From: Siphonodentalium dalli
Taxonomy: Eukaryota > Mollusca > Scaphopoda > Gadilida > Siphonodentaliidae
DNA length: 64,000 nucleotides
Direction: 5' to 3'
NCBI GenBank assembly: GCA_032622095.1
Contig: CP136069.1
Location: 39,406,194-39,470,193, forward strand
Part shown: positions 1 to 13,232 of the stretch, one piece after another
How the letters are laid out: every line of letters begins with the position of its first letter
Numbering within the stretch: the first letter of the stretch is position 1
Notes under the pieces: model-generated
The model's input: only the letters and a program-made list of their open reading frames with translations
The model's database searches: none
Told to the model about the DNA's origin: nothing
Translations under genes and position numbers: made by a program

Positions 1-1051
1 TTTTCTTCAGTCGCTGTAAATCCTTCGGGAATCCTTTCCTGTTCTGCCAAACGGTGCCACACGAGTAAAACCCATCGTTTAGTAAGTCCTGCATGAGGTG
101 CACACTCATAAAATAGTTATCAAAGAACAAACAGTAATTTTTGTCACACAAATCCGATGACAATGACGTAACCACATCATACCCGAGACCTTTTCCAGAC
201 GGTTTGAAATAATGCTTTCCGAGGTATACTTCAAAGTTTAACAGGTAGGCATTGGTGGCATCGTACATCATCCATATTTTGATCCCTCGTTTTATTGGTT
301 TTGCCGGCATGTATTGCTTGTAGGAGATGCTTGTCCATTTTATCATTCCTTCGTCGACAGATATATATTGCGAAGGCAAGTAACACGATTTCAATGTTGT
401 TAGTGATGAGTCGATGATGTCGCGAACCTTATATAGTGGATCGTACGAATCTGTCCCTTTAGCAGGTTCGCTCTCTCGGTCACTGACGTGGAAGTATTCT
501 GTGATTTTTTCAAATCTGCGCCGATTCATAACTTTGCTGATGCCGGCGTTTCAGATAAACTCATCATGTGACCAGTACTGCTTGTATGAGGGAAGGTCAT
601 TCACACCCATCATGATGTTCATACCGATGTACGCACAAAGTTCTAGTTCCGAAATATCAGACCAGTATTTATCAGTCTCGCCCTTTTCTTCCATTTTCCA
701 TTTGGCATAGTTGTTAGTATGCCTGGCTATTTCGGCATACTTCGATGGCGAGAACATAAAATTGAAATATTCCAAAGCTGTTGCTGTATCAGTATCGAAT
801 TCATCTGGTATAACTGGCCCTGTCCTTTGGGTAAATGGCTGAAGTGATACCTTTCGAAGTTTATTTGACCAGCCAATCGGGTTATTATTCAAGCTGCTAT
901 CATCGATGGAGGTCACATTGTCGCTGGTAGCAGGGGCAGAGTAATCGTCGTCTGAATCTTCTGATGACGAGGAACCGCAATCTCCGCTAAAATCGCTATC
1001 ATCTCCCATTAACATGTCGATCACTTGCTGTTTCGAAAATGTTGCAGCCAT
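1..1051 (-). pseudogene. piggyBac-family transposase, 5' half, with one in-frame stop
   Basis: Cut-and-paste DNA transposase (DDE_Tnp_1_7 / piggyBac type) that moves elements flanked by TTAA. Translation starts at an ATG at 1051. Residues about 15-40 are an acidic, serine-rich N-terminal tail. The transposase fold begins near residue 95 (EYFNFMFSPS) and includes YWSHDEF before a TGA at 551-553 (codon 167). Past the TGA the same frame stays open to the window edge and shows MNRRRFEKI, then the first catalytic Asp in SVDEGMIKW (codon 233, bases 353-355) and the second in LFFDNYF (codon 311, bases 119-121). The third Asp and the Cys-rich tail lie beyond base 1. The single stop in an otherwise well-kept frame suggests recent inactivation, or a sequencing or assembly error. 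Family call is firm; activity as written is unlikely. Confidence 0.92.
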
Positions 1052-1224
1052 GTTGTTCGTAAATACTTAGAATGGTACCCAAGTAACACAGCATGTGTCG
1101 CGCGCGATGCACACGGTGCCACGTTTATTGTTATTAGATAGGCAAATAACGAGTTGACATAACCGGGTGGTCTCGATTAGAAACATAGCAAAAGCGGGGG
1201 GCATAGGGGCGAACTCATTAGTAC

Positions 1225-1372
1225 AGTCTGGGCCTAGTGTGGCGCTCTAGGGCGCTTGTGGGGAAGTCTGGTAACGCGCTCTTATGCGCGTCTAGGGATA
1301 TGTTGCGAGGCGTCCACATGCGCTTATGTGGAAATAGTGCAAAAGCGTCCAGGGACGCTTATGGGGAGTAAA
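1225..1372. repeat. GC-rich subterminal-like repeats upstream of the piggyBac gene
   Basis: Four imperfect repeats lie just 5' of the transposase start: GCGCTCTAGGGCGCTTGTGG, GCGCTCTTATGCGCGTCTAG, GCGTCCACATGCGCTTATG and GCGTCCAGGGACGCTTATGG. Several piggyBac-group transposons have subterminal repeats that bind transposase, and the position fits the 5' end of this element. I found no GGGTTAA-type terminus. The nearest TTAA sites are at 1395-1398 and 1406-1409, so the true end of the element is undetermined. Confidence 0.45.
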
Positions 1373-1771
1373 GAGATAAAACATGCGCAGAAAATTAATA
1401 CAATTTTAACGTTACTAAAGTTATCGTTCGCAAACCAAAATGCGCATGCACGGACGAAATGACGCACACTCGGACAGACGCTGTTGGTTTTCGTAGTTTT
1501 CCTGGGACAAATATAACTTTGGCATAATGCTCATGTTGAGCCATATCCAAATTAAATCGGTCAATGGTTCACCACACAGTTCGGATGGAAGTGCAACAAG
1601 GGCTTTCATGATAACGGATACTGTTTATTTCCCATTTTATCTCTGGTGCCATATCAGGATTAGTGAACATTCATCATTATCGGTGTCCTGTCTACGTCAT
1701 AATTCAGAAACCCCTCATGTGCCACAAAGTAGTCTAGTCATGCCATGAGATAGAAGCTATCCAGTTCTACG
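1373..1771. other. Unassigned non-coding stretch
   Basis: No convincing coding frame, RNA gene or element end was seen. Short frames on both strands overlap each other and match nothing I recognise. Confidence 0.4.
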
Positions 1772-2227
1772 TTTAAAGGTACGGGAGGCCTTGGCGGTGG
1801 GTATCCTGTAAAAATGTTTCCACCCGTCAAAAACCGGCACAAACAGAAAGAACATCAAAATGTAGACATATGTTTGACCATTGTTATGTAAAAAAAAAAA
1901 GCATAAACAGTTACTTTTCTGGTGTTTGTTTATATTATTATGGTAAACATAAAGAGCGTTCTTTGTTGGTGAATTCCTGATATGGAACTAATAAAGAGCG
2001 TTTATACCATTTGTGTGTGATTAGCCAGCAGCATTGTGCTGTCTTCTGTAACACAACCAGGCTCTTGTTCAGATAAAATATAGTAGATCTTTATGATAAC
2101 ATACTGTTGTTTACGCGATTGTCATGGTATATATGCATTGAACACTAAGCGTGTTAATGTTTTTCTGTTTACGGTGTTTGGAACAGATATGAATATTTTC
2201 GACAATTAAGGCCTCCCGTGCCTTTAA
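1772..2227 (+). mobile_element. Solo TTAA inverted-repeat element, founder type of the satellite
   Basis: An approximately 456-bp non-autonomous element. The left end TTAAAGGTACGGGAGGCC and the right end GGCCTCCCGTGCCTTTAA are inverted repeats matching at 17 of 18 positions, with TTAA at both outer edges. Its interior (taaagagcgttt, gtgtgatta, tgttgtttacgc, tttgcat-like stretches) is a diverged version of the 450-bp core of the satellite monomers at 4-22 kb. TTAA targets are used by piggyBac and Kolobok transposases; which one mobilised this element cannot be told from the ends alone. Confidence 0.75.
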
Positions 2228-3756
2228 GTTATTTGATTATATGTTATGTAAGTCGTCATCATTGTTTTGTTTTTTTATAAAATCGTCATCATTGTTATAT
2301 TTTCATTTTGTTCTGATGATAATCCATGTTCAATAAACATCTGAATTTGAATTGATGTCCAGATATCTTGTCGTGGTACTCTGACAAACCCCCCTCAGGA
2401 AGAAAACAAACAGTAGGACAAACCTTTTGGGACCAAACGACATTATTACAAAACGCCCTCGGTTGATATAAGTTATCTGGTTGAGGGAGAAAACAAATAA
2501 CTTGCATTTGGCGTCGTCCGGCAAAACATGTTCTCTGGTGCATATCTTGGTCGGATTTTGTCGTTAAATAATTTAGCACGGGATACAATCCATACAATTG
2601 GGACATTGGTCATGGCATGGTACATGGAAGTTGACATCAGCATGTTTATAGGGACAAGCACATTTGGTATAATTCGGCCAAAATAAATCATTAACCAAAT
2701 GATGCAATACCGGTAAATGCTCTCGTGCAGAATAGACATGTATGTATATACAGGTGTTCCAATCTCGGTAGCTCGAGCGAGAACAGCATTGTTAACCTAC
2801 GGCCGGTTCTGCCAAGTGCGCAACATAAACATGACACGGACCGCACCTCCCCAAGCTGCCTTCATAAGGACAATATAATATCATGCAGCCAATTGCCCTG
2901 TATGCATTTGTTGGCAATCAGGCAAGTTGTTAGCTAAAGCGGAAATGAATATATTAACCAGTGCACATGGACTTGCAACGCGCTCCGCTCCCATTCCATG
3001 CATCCAAACGGCCTCTATGCGCTGTCCCTATTATACATGTACTCGGATAGAGGCAGTTTGGATGCACGTTTTACGTTAATAGTACGGTAGTATTATTAAA
3101 GTCAAGGGGATCGATACAATACCCCCGTTTTACCATCACTAGAAAATCTGACAAATTTAGCCCATTTATCCAACAATGGCATCTTTATCGCCATGGGTGG
3201 GTCGGCGATTGATTCTTTCATTTTAAACCATACATGTACAAACGCTCATCAATTTTATTTCTATATGCAAGCATTTTGTATTTTCTTCTGAATATTGTCT
3301 CTCAACAGCGTCAAAAAGCAAGGTCTGGGTGGCGCAAACGATGTGGCCCGGCACGCATCCAGCTTATTATAATTACAAAACGATCGAACAATCAACTAAA
3401 ACGTTTAGCGCTCAACGATCACTTGTTGTCTGATAATGTATCTATGCACACGTCGTCATTATCTATTTTTAACAACCAAATTAGAGGGTAATTATGAAAT
3501 ATTCATTATTGTTTGAACTCTCCATCGCGATTCGCGATCGCATCTACAAACAACTCGACATATGAAGCTGGGTGTGTTCATTTGCTACAATGAGTATATG
3601 ACTGAACAAAGACACACAACCCCTCCCCCACACGTTTCAAACGAAAACATTGTCCCGTCAGAAATGTCCTTAAAGTGTTTGTCGGAAAGTGTCATATGCC
3701 ATGAAGACATGTAAATAAACGACGAATGGAGATATCGTACGTTGATAACTGCTTAT
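2228..3756. other. Non-coding stretch with one foldback
   Basis: No gene recognised. Overlapping minus-strand frames at about 2295-2739 are in three different phases and match no family I know. At 3000-3066 a stem is formed by GCATCCAAACGGCCTCTATG and the inverted ATAGAGGCAGTTTGGATGC around a ~25-nt loop, a small foldback element. Confidence 0.4.
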
Positions 3757-4250
3757 TGCTATATTAAAGATACGGGCGGCGTTGGCAGTGGGTATGCTGT
3801 TAAAATATTCACCTCCGTCAAAAACAGCCATAAACCTTTGGGAGACTCTTGAAATAATCCGACCTTATGGAGAATCTCGATATATCATTTTCTATGCAAC
3901 GCGTAGCTTCTGGGTAAGGTGAGGGCATTTGTTATTAATCGAAAAAAAACATCTTTTATTGCTATATCAAAGATACGGGCGGTGTTGGCAATCATCGCAC
4001 ACATTGAAGACAGTATACTATTACACAATACACTATTTACGCCCCATTATGTTTGCATATGAACAATGCTTTAATATTCCATATGTTGATGGCGAGACAT
4101 CTCGATATATCATTTTCTATGCAACGTAAAGCTTCTGGTTATGGTGAGAGCATTTGGTATCAAACGAACAAAAAATCTTTTATTGCTATATAAAAGATAC
4201 GGCCAGTGTCGCGGTGGGCATGCTACTAACATATTCACATCCGTCAAATG
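3757..4250 (+). repeat. Degenerate, truncated satellite monomers at the array edge
   Basis: Three broken copies of the monomer start at about 3765, 3970 and 4190. Each shows the 5' inverted end (aagatacgggcgg) or a piece of the tail unit (gagactcttgaaataatccg, gagagcatttggta), but with large internal deletions. They are clearly more diverged than copies in the middle of the array. Confidence 0.8.
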
Positions 4251-7200
4251 TGTTACGTAAACAAAAGCAAACAACGTTACCTTTCCTAGGTTTTATTTAG
4301 ATCCGGATATGGTAAACATAAAGAGCGTTTTTTATACTACTTTCCTTATATGGAAATAATAAAGAGCGTTTATATAATGTTTGTGTGATTAACCACTATA
4401 ATTGCGTTGTGTTATGTAAACAGAAGCAAAACTTCCGTAACACGAGCATGCTGTTGTTTACGCAATCATCGTACACATTGAGGACAATACACTATTCACG
4501 CGCTGATTACGTTTGCATCTGAACAAAACTGTACATATTTTAATATTCCATCTGTTGGTGGCGATTTGACCACATATTAATATTTCTGCAACGAACACCG
4601 CCCGTGCCTTTAATTATTATAACCAATGCCATGTACTGATATACATATACATATAGCTAACAAAATTAACGACATTATGGAGACTCTTGAAATAATCCGA
4701 CCTTAGGGAGACAACTCGACACAGCTATATATATTTTAATATTCCATCTGTTGGTGGCGATTTGAACACATGAATATTTCTGCAACGAACGCCGCCCGTG
4801 CCTTTAATTATTGTAACCAATACCATGTAATGATATACATATACCAAACAACATGAACGACATTAGGGAGACTCTTGAAATAATCCGACCTTAGGGAGAC
4901 ATCTCAATATATCATTTTCCATGCAACGCGCAGCTTCTGGGTATGGTGAGAGCATTTGGTATTAATAATAATAAAAACACATCTTTTATTGCTCATATTA
5001 AAGATACGGGCGGTGTTGGTATGCTGTTAAAATATTCATCTCCGTCAAAAACCGCCATAAACAGAAATAGTAAAATATAGGCAGAATTTGTTGTTATATC
5101 ATACAAAAATATGGCATAAACAGTATGTTATTGTCAATTGTTTTCACTGTGTTGTGCAAACACAAGGAAAAAACCGTTACGTTTCCTGGCTTTTGTTTAG
5201 ATCCGGATATGTTAAGCATAAAGAGCGTTATTTGTTACTGTTTTTCTTATATGGAAATAATGAAGAGCGTTTATATAATGTTTGTGTGATTAACCAATAT
5301 GATTGCGTTGTGTTATGTAAACAGACGCAAACATTCTGTAACACGAGCATGCTGTTGTTTATGCAATCATTGTACACATTGAGGACAATACACTATCCAC
5401 GCGCTGATTACGTTTGCATATGAACAAAACTGTGCATATTTTAATATTCCATCTGTTGGTGGCGATTTGAGTACATATTAATAGTTCTGCAACGAACACC
5501 GCCCGTGCCTTTAATTATTATAACCAATGCCATGTACTGATATACATATACCTATAGCTAACAAAATTAACGACATTAGGGAGACTCTTGAAATAATCCG
5601 ACCTTAGGGAGACATCTCGACACAGCTATATATATTTTAATATTCCATCTGTTGGTGGCGATTTGAACACAAATGAATATTTCTGCAACGAACGCCGCCC
5701 GTGCCTTTAATTATTATAACCAGTACCATGTAATGATATACAATAACTAACAGCATGAACTACATTAGGGAGATTCTTGAAATAATCTGACCTTAGGGAG
5801 ACATCTCAATAAATCATTTTCCATGCAACCTGCAGCTTCTGGGTATGGTGAGAGCATTTGGTATTAATAAAAAACATCTTTTATTGCTCATATTAAATAT
5901 ACGGGCGGTCTTTGGAGGTGGGTATGCTGATAAAATATTCAGCTCCGTCAAAAACCGCCATAAAGAGAAATAGTAAAATATAGGCAGAATTTGTTGTTAT
6001 ATCATACATAACTATGGCATAAACAGTATGTTATTGTCAATTGTTTTCACTTTGTTGTGCAAACAAAAGGAAAAAACCGTTACGTTTCCTGACTTTTGTA
6101 TAGATCCGGATATGGTAAGCATAAAAAGCGTTCTTTGCTACTGTTTTTTCTTATATGGAAATAATGAAGAGCGTTCATGTAATGTTTGTGAGATTAACCA
6201 ATATGACTGCGTTGTGTTATGTAAACAGCAGCAAAACTTCTGTAACACGAGCAGGCTGTTGTTCACACAACCATCGTACACCTTGAGGACAATATACTAT
6301 TTACGAGCTGATTATGTTTGCATATGAACAAAACTATATATTTTAATATTCCTATTGATGGTGGCGATTTGACCGCATATTAATATTTCTGCAACGAACA
6401 CCGCCCGTGTCTTTAATTATGATAACCAATGCCGTGTACTGATATACATATACATATAGCTAACAAAATTAACGACATTATGGAGACTCTTGAAATAATC
6501 CGACCTTAGGGAGACATCTCGACACAGCTATATATATTTTAATATTCCATCTGTTGGTGGCGATTTGAACACATATGAATATTTCTGCAAAGAACGCCGC
6601 TCGTGCCTTTAATTATTGTAACCAATACCATGTAATGATATACATATACCAAACAACATGAACGACATTAGGGAGATTCTTGAAATAATCCGACCTTAGG
6701 GAGACATCTCAATATATCATTTGCCATGCAACGCGCAGCTTCTTGGTATGGTGAGAGCATTGGTATTAATAATAAAAAAAACATCTTTTATTGCTCATAT
6801 TAAAGATACGGGCGGTGTTGGCGGTGGGTATGCTATTAAAATATTCATCTCCTTCAAAAACAGCCATAGTAAAATATAGGCAGAATGTTTTGTTATATCA
6901 TACAGAAATATGGCATAAACAGTATGTTGTTGTCAATTGTTTTCACTTTGTTGTGCAAACAAAAGGAAAAAACCGTTACGTTTCCTGACTTTTGTATAGA
7001 TCCGGATATGGTAAGCATAAAGAGCGTTCTTTGTTATTATTTTTCTTATATGGAAATAATGAAGAGCGTTTGTATAATGTTTGTGTGATTAACCAATAAG
7101 ATTGCGTTGTGTTATGTAAACAAAAGCAAAACTTCTGTACCACGAGCATGCTGTTTACGCAATCATCGTACACATTGAGGACAATACACTATTCATGCGC

Positions 7201-9511
7201 TGATTACGTTTGCATATGAACAAAACTGTATATATTTTAATATTCCATCTGTTCAGTGGTGGCGATTTGACCACATATTAATATTTCTGCAACGAACACC
7301 GCCCGTGCCTTTAATTATTATAACCAATGCCATGTACTGATATACATATACATATAGCTAACAAAATTAACGACATTATGGAGACTCTTGAAATAATCCG
7401 ACCTTAGGGAGACATCTCGACAAAGCTATATATATTTTAATATTCCATCTGTTGGTGGCGATTTGATTACATATGCATAGTTCTGCAACGAACGCCGCCC
7501 GTGCCTTTAACTATTATAACCAATACCATGTAATGATATACATATACCTAACAACATCAAACGACATTCGGGAGACTCTTGAAATAATCCGACCTTAGGC
7601 AAACATCTCAATATATCATTTTCCATGCAACGTGCAGCTTCTGGGTATGGCGAGAGCATTTGGTATTAATAAAAAAAACATCTTTTATTGCTCATATTAA
7701 AGATATGGGCTGTCTTTGGCGGTGGGTATGCTGTTAAAATATTCATCTCCTTCAAAAACAGCCATAAACAGAAATAGTAAAATATAGGCAGAATGTTTTG
7801 TTATATCATACAGAAATATGGCATAAACAGTATGTTATTGTCAATTGTTTTAACTTTGTTGTGCAAACAAAAGGAAAAAACCGTTACGTTTCCTGACTTT
7901 TGTATAGATCCGGATATGGTAAGCATAAAGAGCGTTGTTTGTTACTATTGTTCTTATATGGAAATAATGAAGAGCGTTTATATAATGTTTGTGTGATTAA
8001 CCAATATGATTGCGTTGTGTTATGTAAACAGAAGCAAAACTTCTGTAACACGAGCATGCTGTTGTTTACGCAATCATCGTACACATTGAGGACAATACAC
8101 TATTCGCACGCTGATTACGTTTGCATATGAACAAAACTGTACATATTTTAATATTCCATCTGTTGGTGGCGATTTGACCACATATTAATACTTCTGCAAC
8201 GAACACCGCCCGTGCCTTTAATTATTATAACCAATGCCATGTACTGATATACATATACATATAGCTAACAAAATTAACGACATTATGGAGACTCTTGAAA
8301 TAATCCGACCTTAGGGAGACATCTCGACAAAGCTATATATATTTTAATATTCCATCTGTTGGTGGCGATTTGATTACATATGAATAGTTCTGCAACGAAC
8401 GCCGCCCGTGGCTTTAATTATTATAACCAATACCATGTAATGATATACATATACCTAACAACATGAAACGACAATCGGGAGACTCTTGAAATAATCCGAC
8501 CTTAGACAGACATCTCAATATATCATTTTCCATGCAACGTGCAGCTTCTGGGTATGGTGAGAGCATTTGGTATTAATAAAAAACATCTTTTATTGCTCAT
8601 ATTATAGATACGGGCGGTGTTGGCGGTGGGTATGCTGTTAAAATATTCATCTCCGTCAAAAACCGCCATAAACAGAAATAGTAAAATATAGGCAGAATTT
8701 GTTGTTTTTTATATCATACAGAAATATGGCATAAACAGTATGTTATTGTCAATTGTTTTCACTTTGTTGTGCAAACTAAAGGAAAAAACCGTTACGTTTC
8801 CTGACTTTTGTATAGATCCGGATATGGTAAGCATAAAGAGTGTTGTTTGTTACTATTTTTCTTATATGGAAGTAATGAAGAGCGTTTATATAATGTTTGT
8901 GTGATTAACCAATATGATTGCGTTGTGTTTTGTAAACAGAAGCAAAACTTCGGTAACACGAGCATGCTGTTGTTTACGCAATCATTGTACACATTGAGGA
9001 CAATACACTATTCGTGCGCTGATTACGTTTGCATATGAACAAAACTGTACATATTTTAATATTCCATCTGTTGGTGGCGATTTGACCACATATTAATATT
9101 TCTGCAACGAACACCGCCCGTGCCTTTAATTATTATAACCAATGCCATGTACTGATATACATATACATATAGCTAACAAAATTAACGACATTAGGGAGAC
9201 TCTTGAAATAATCCGACCATAGGGAGACATCTCGACAAAGCTATATATATTTTAATATTCCATCTGTTGGTGGCGATTTGATCACATATGAATAGTTCTG
9301 CAACGAACGCCGCCCGTGCCTTTAATTATTATAACCAATACCATGTAATGATATACATATACCTTACAACATGAAACGACATTCGGGAGACTCTTGAAAT
9401 AATCCGACCCTATGCAGACATCTCAATATATCATTTTCCATGCAACGTGCAGCTTCTGGGTATGGTGAGAGCATTTGGTATTAATAAAAAAAACATCTTT
9501 TATTGCTCATA

Positions 9512-12500
9512 TTAAAGATACGGGCTGTCTTTGGCGGTGGGTATGCTGTTAAAATATTCAGCTCCGTCAAAAACCGCCATAAACAGAAATAGTAAAATAT
9601 AGGCAGAATTTGTTGTTATATCATACAGAACTATGGCATAAACTTTACGTTACGTTTCCTGACTTTTGTATAGATCCGGATATGGTAAGCATAAAGAGCG
9701 TTGTTTGTTACTATATTTCTTATATGGAAATAATGAAGAGCGTTTATATAATGTTTGTGTGATTAACTAATATGATTGCGTTGTGTTATGTAAACAGAAG
9801 CAAAACTTTTATAACACGAGCATGCTGTTGTTTACGCAATCATCGTACACACTGAGGACAATACACTATTCATGCGCTGATTACGTTTGCATATGAACAA
9901 AACTGTACATATTTTAATATTCCATCTGTTGGTGGCGATTTGACCACATATTAATATTTCTGCAACGAACACCGCCCGTGCCTTTAATTATTATAACCAA
10001 TGCCATGTCCTGATATACATATACATATAGCTAACAAAATTAACGACATTAGGGAGACTCTTGAAATAATCCGACCTTAGGGAGACATCTCGACAAAGCT
10101 ATATATATTTTAATATTCCATCTGTTGGTGGCGATTTGATCACATATGAATAGTTCTGCAACGAATGCCGCCCGTGCCTTTAATTATTATAACCAATACC
10201 ATGTAATGATATACATATACCTAACAGCATGAAACGACATTCGGGAGACTCTTGAAATAATCCGACCTTAAGCAGACATCTCAATATATCATTTTCAAAG
10301 CAACGTGCAGCTTCTGGGTATGGTGAGAGCATTTGGTATTAATAAAAAAAACATCTTTTATTGCTCATATTAAAGATACGGGCGGTGTTGGCGGTGGGTA
10401 TGCTATTAAAATATTCATCTCCGTCAATAACCGCCATAAACAGAAATAGTAAAATATAGGCAGAAGTTGTTGTTATATCATACAGAAATATGGCATAAAC
10501 AGTATGTTATTGTCAATTGTTTTCACTTTGTTGTGCAAACAAAAGGAAAAAACCGTTACGTTTCCTGACTTTTGTATAGATCCGGATATGGTAAGCATAA
10601 AGAGCGTTGTTTGTTATTATTTTTCTTATATGGAAATAATGAAGAGAGTTTATATAATGTTTGTGTGATTAACCAATATGATTGCGTTGTGGTTTGTAAA
10701 CAGAAGCAAAACTTCTGTAACACGAGCATGCTGTTGTTTACGCAATCATCGTACACATTGAGGACAATACACTATTCACGCGCTGATTACGTTTGCATAT
10801 GAACAAAACTGTAAATGTTTTAATATTCCATCTGTTGGTGGCGATTTGATCACATATGAATAGTTCTGCAACGAACGCCACCCGTGCCTTTAATTATTAT
10901 AACCAATGCCATGTACTGATATACATATACATATAGCTAACAAAATTATCGACATTAGGGAGACTCTTGAAATAATCCGACCTTAGGGAGACATCTCGAC
11001 AAAGCTATATATATTGTAATATTCCATCTGTTGGTGGCGATTTGATCACATATGAATAGTTCTGCAACGAACGGCGCCCGTGCCTTTAGTTATTATAACC
11101 AGTACCATGTAATGATATACATATACCTAACAACATGAAACGACATTCGGGAGACTCTTGAAATAATCCGACCTTAGGCAGACATCTCAATATATCATTT
11201 TCCATGCAACGTGCAGCTGCTGGGTATGATGAGAGCATTTGGTGTTAATAAAAAAACATCTTTTATTGCTCATATTAAAGATACGGGCGGTGTTGGCGGT
11301 GGGTATGCTGTTAAAATATTCATCTCCGTCAAAAACCGCCATAAACAGAAATAGTAAAATATAGGCAGAAGTTGTTGTTATATCATACAGAAATATGGCA
11401 TAAACAGTATGTTATTGTCAATTGTTTTCACTTTGTTGTGCAAACAAAATGAAAAAACCGTTACGTTTCCTGACTATTGTATAGATCCGGATATGGTAAG
11501 CATAAAGAGCGTTGTTTGTTACTATTTTTCTTATATGGAAATAATGAAGAGCGTTTATATAATGTTTGTGTGATTAACCAATATGATTGCGTTGTGTTAT
11601 GTAAACAGAAGCAAAACTTCTGTAACACGAGCATGCTGTTGTTTACGCAATCATCATACACATTGAGGACAATACACTATTCGTGCGCTGATTACGTTTG
11701 CATATGAACAAAACTGTACATATTTTAATATTCCATCTGTTGGTGGCGATTTGACCACATATCAATATTTCTGCAACGAACACGGCCCGTGCCTTTAATT
11801 ATTATAACCAATTCCATGTACTGATATACATATACATATAGCTAACAAAATTAACGACATTAGGGAGACTCTTGAAATAATCCGACCTTAGGGAGACATC
11901 TCGACACAGCTATATATATTTTAATATTCCATCTGTTGGTGGCGATTTGATCACATATGAATAGTTCTGGAACGAACGCCGCCCGTGCCTTTAATTATTA
12001 TAACCAATACCATGTAATGATATACATATACCTAACAACATGAAAAGACATTCGGGAGACTCTTGAAATAATCCGACCTTAGGCAGACATCTCAATATAT
12101 CATTTTCCATGCAACGTGCAGATTCTGGGTATGGTGAGAGCATTTGGTATTAATAAAAAAACATCTGTTATTGCTCATATTAAAGATACGGGCTGTCTTT
12201 GGCGGTGGGTATGCTGTTAAAATATTCAGCTCCGCCAAAAACCGCCATAAACAGAAATAGTAAAATATAGGCAGAATTTGTTGTTATATCATACAGAACT
12301 ATGGCATAAACAGTACGTTACGTTTCCTGACTTTTGTATAGATCCGGATATGGTAAGCATAAAGAGCGTTCTTTGTTACTATATTTCTTATATGGAAATA
12401 ATGAAGAGCGTTTATATAATGTTTGTGTGATTAACCAATTTGATTGCGTTGTGTTATGTAAACAGAAGCAAAACTTCCGTAACACGAGCATGCTGTTGTT

Positions 12501-13232
12501 TACGCAATCATCGTACACATTGAGAACAATACACTATTCATGCGCTGATTACGTTTGCATATGAACAAAACTGTACATATTTTAATATTCCATCTGTTGG
12601 TGGCGATTTGACCACATATTAATATTTCTGCAACGAACACCGCCCGTGCCTTTAATTATTATAACCAATGCCATGTACTGATATACATATACATATAGCT
12701 AACAAAATTAACGACATTAGGGAGACTCTTGAAATAATCCGACCTTAGGGAGACATCTCGACAAAGCTATATATATTTTAATATTCCATCTGTTGGTGGC
12801 GATTTGATAACATATGAATAGTTCTGCAACGAACGCCACCCGTGCCTTTAATTATTATAACCAATGCCATGTACTGATATACATATACATATAGCTAACA
12901 AAATTAACGACATTAGTGAGACTCTTGAAATAATCCGACCTTAGGGAGACATCTCGACAAAGCTATATATATTTTAATATTCCATCTGTTGGTGGCGATT
13001 TGATCACATATGAATAGTTCTGCAACGAACGGCGCCCGTGCCTTTAATTATTATAACCAATACCATGTAATGATATACATATACCTAACAACATGAAACG
13101 ACATTCGGGAGACTCTTGAAATAATCCGACCTTAGGCAGACATCTCAATATATCATTTTCCATGCAACGTGCAGCTTCTGGGTATGCTGAGAGCATTTGG
13201 TATTAATAAAAAAACATCTTTTATTGCTCATA
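9512..13232 (+). repeat. Higher-order repeat 1, copy 1 (four monomers)
   Basis: Four successive monomers of 858, 905, 905 and 1053 bp form a block repeated in the same order immediately downstream. Diagnostic variants shared with copy 2 are the shortened ATAAACTTTACGTTACG in monomer 1, CCGTCAATAACCGCC in monomer 2, GATGAGAGCATTTGGTGTT in monomer 2's tail, and CTCCGCCAAAAACC in monomer 4. Confidence 0.85.

Noticed and set aside
2295-2739. Minus-strand frames as a separate transposon gene
   Set aside because: Three overlapping phases, none with recognisable motifs or a consistent start.
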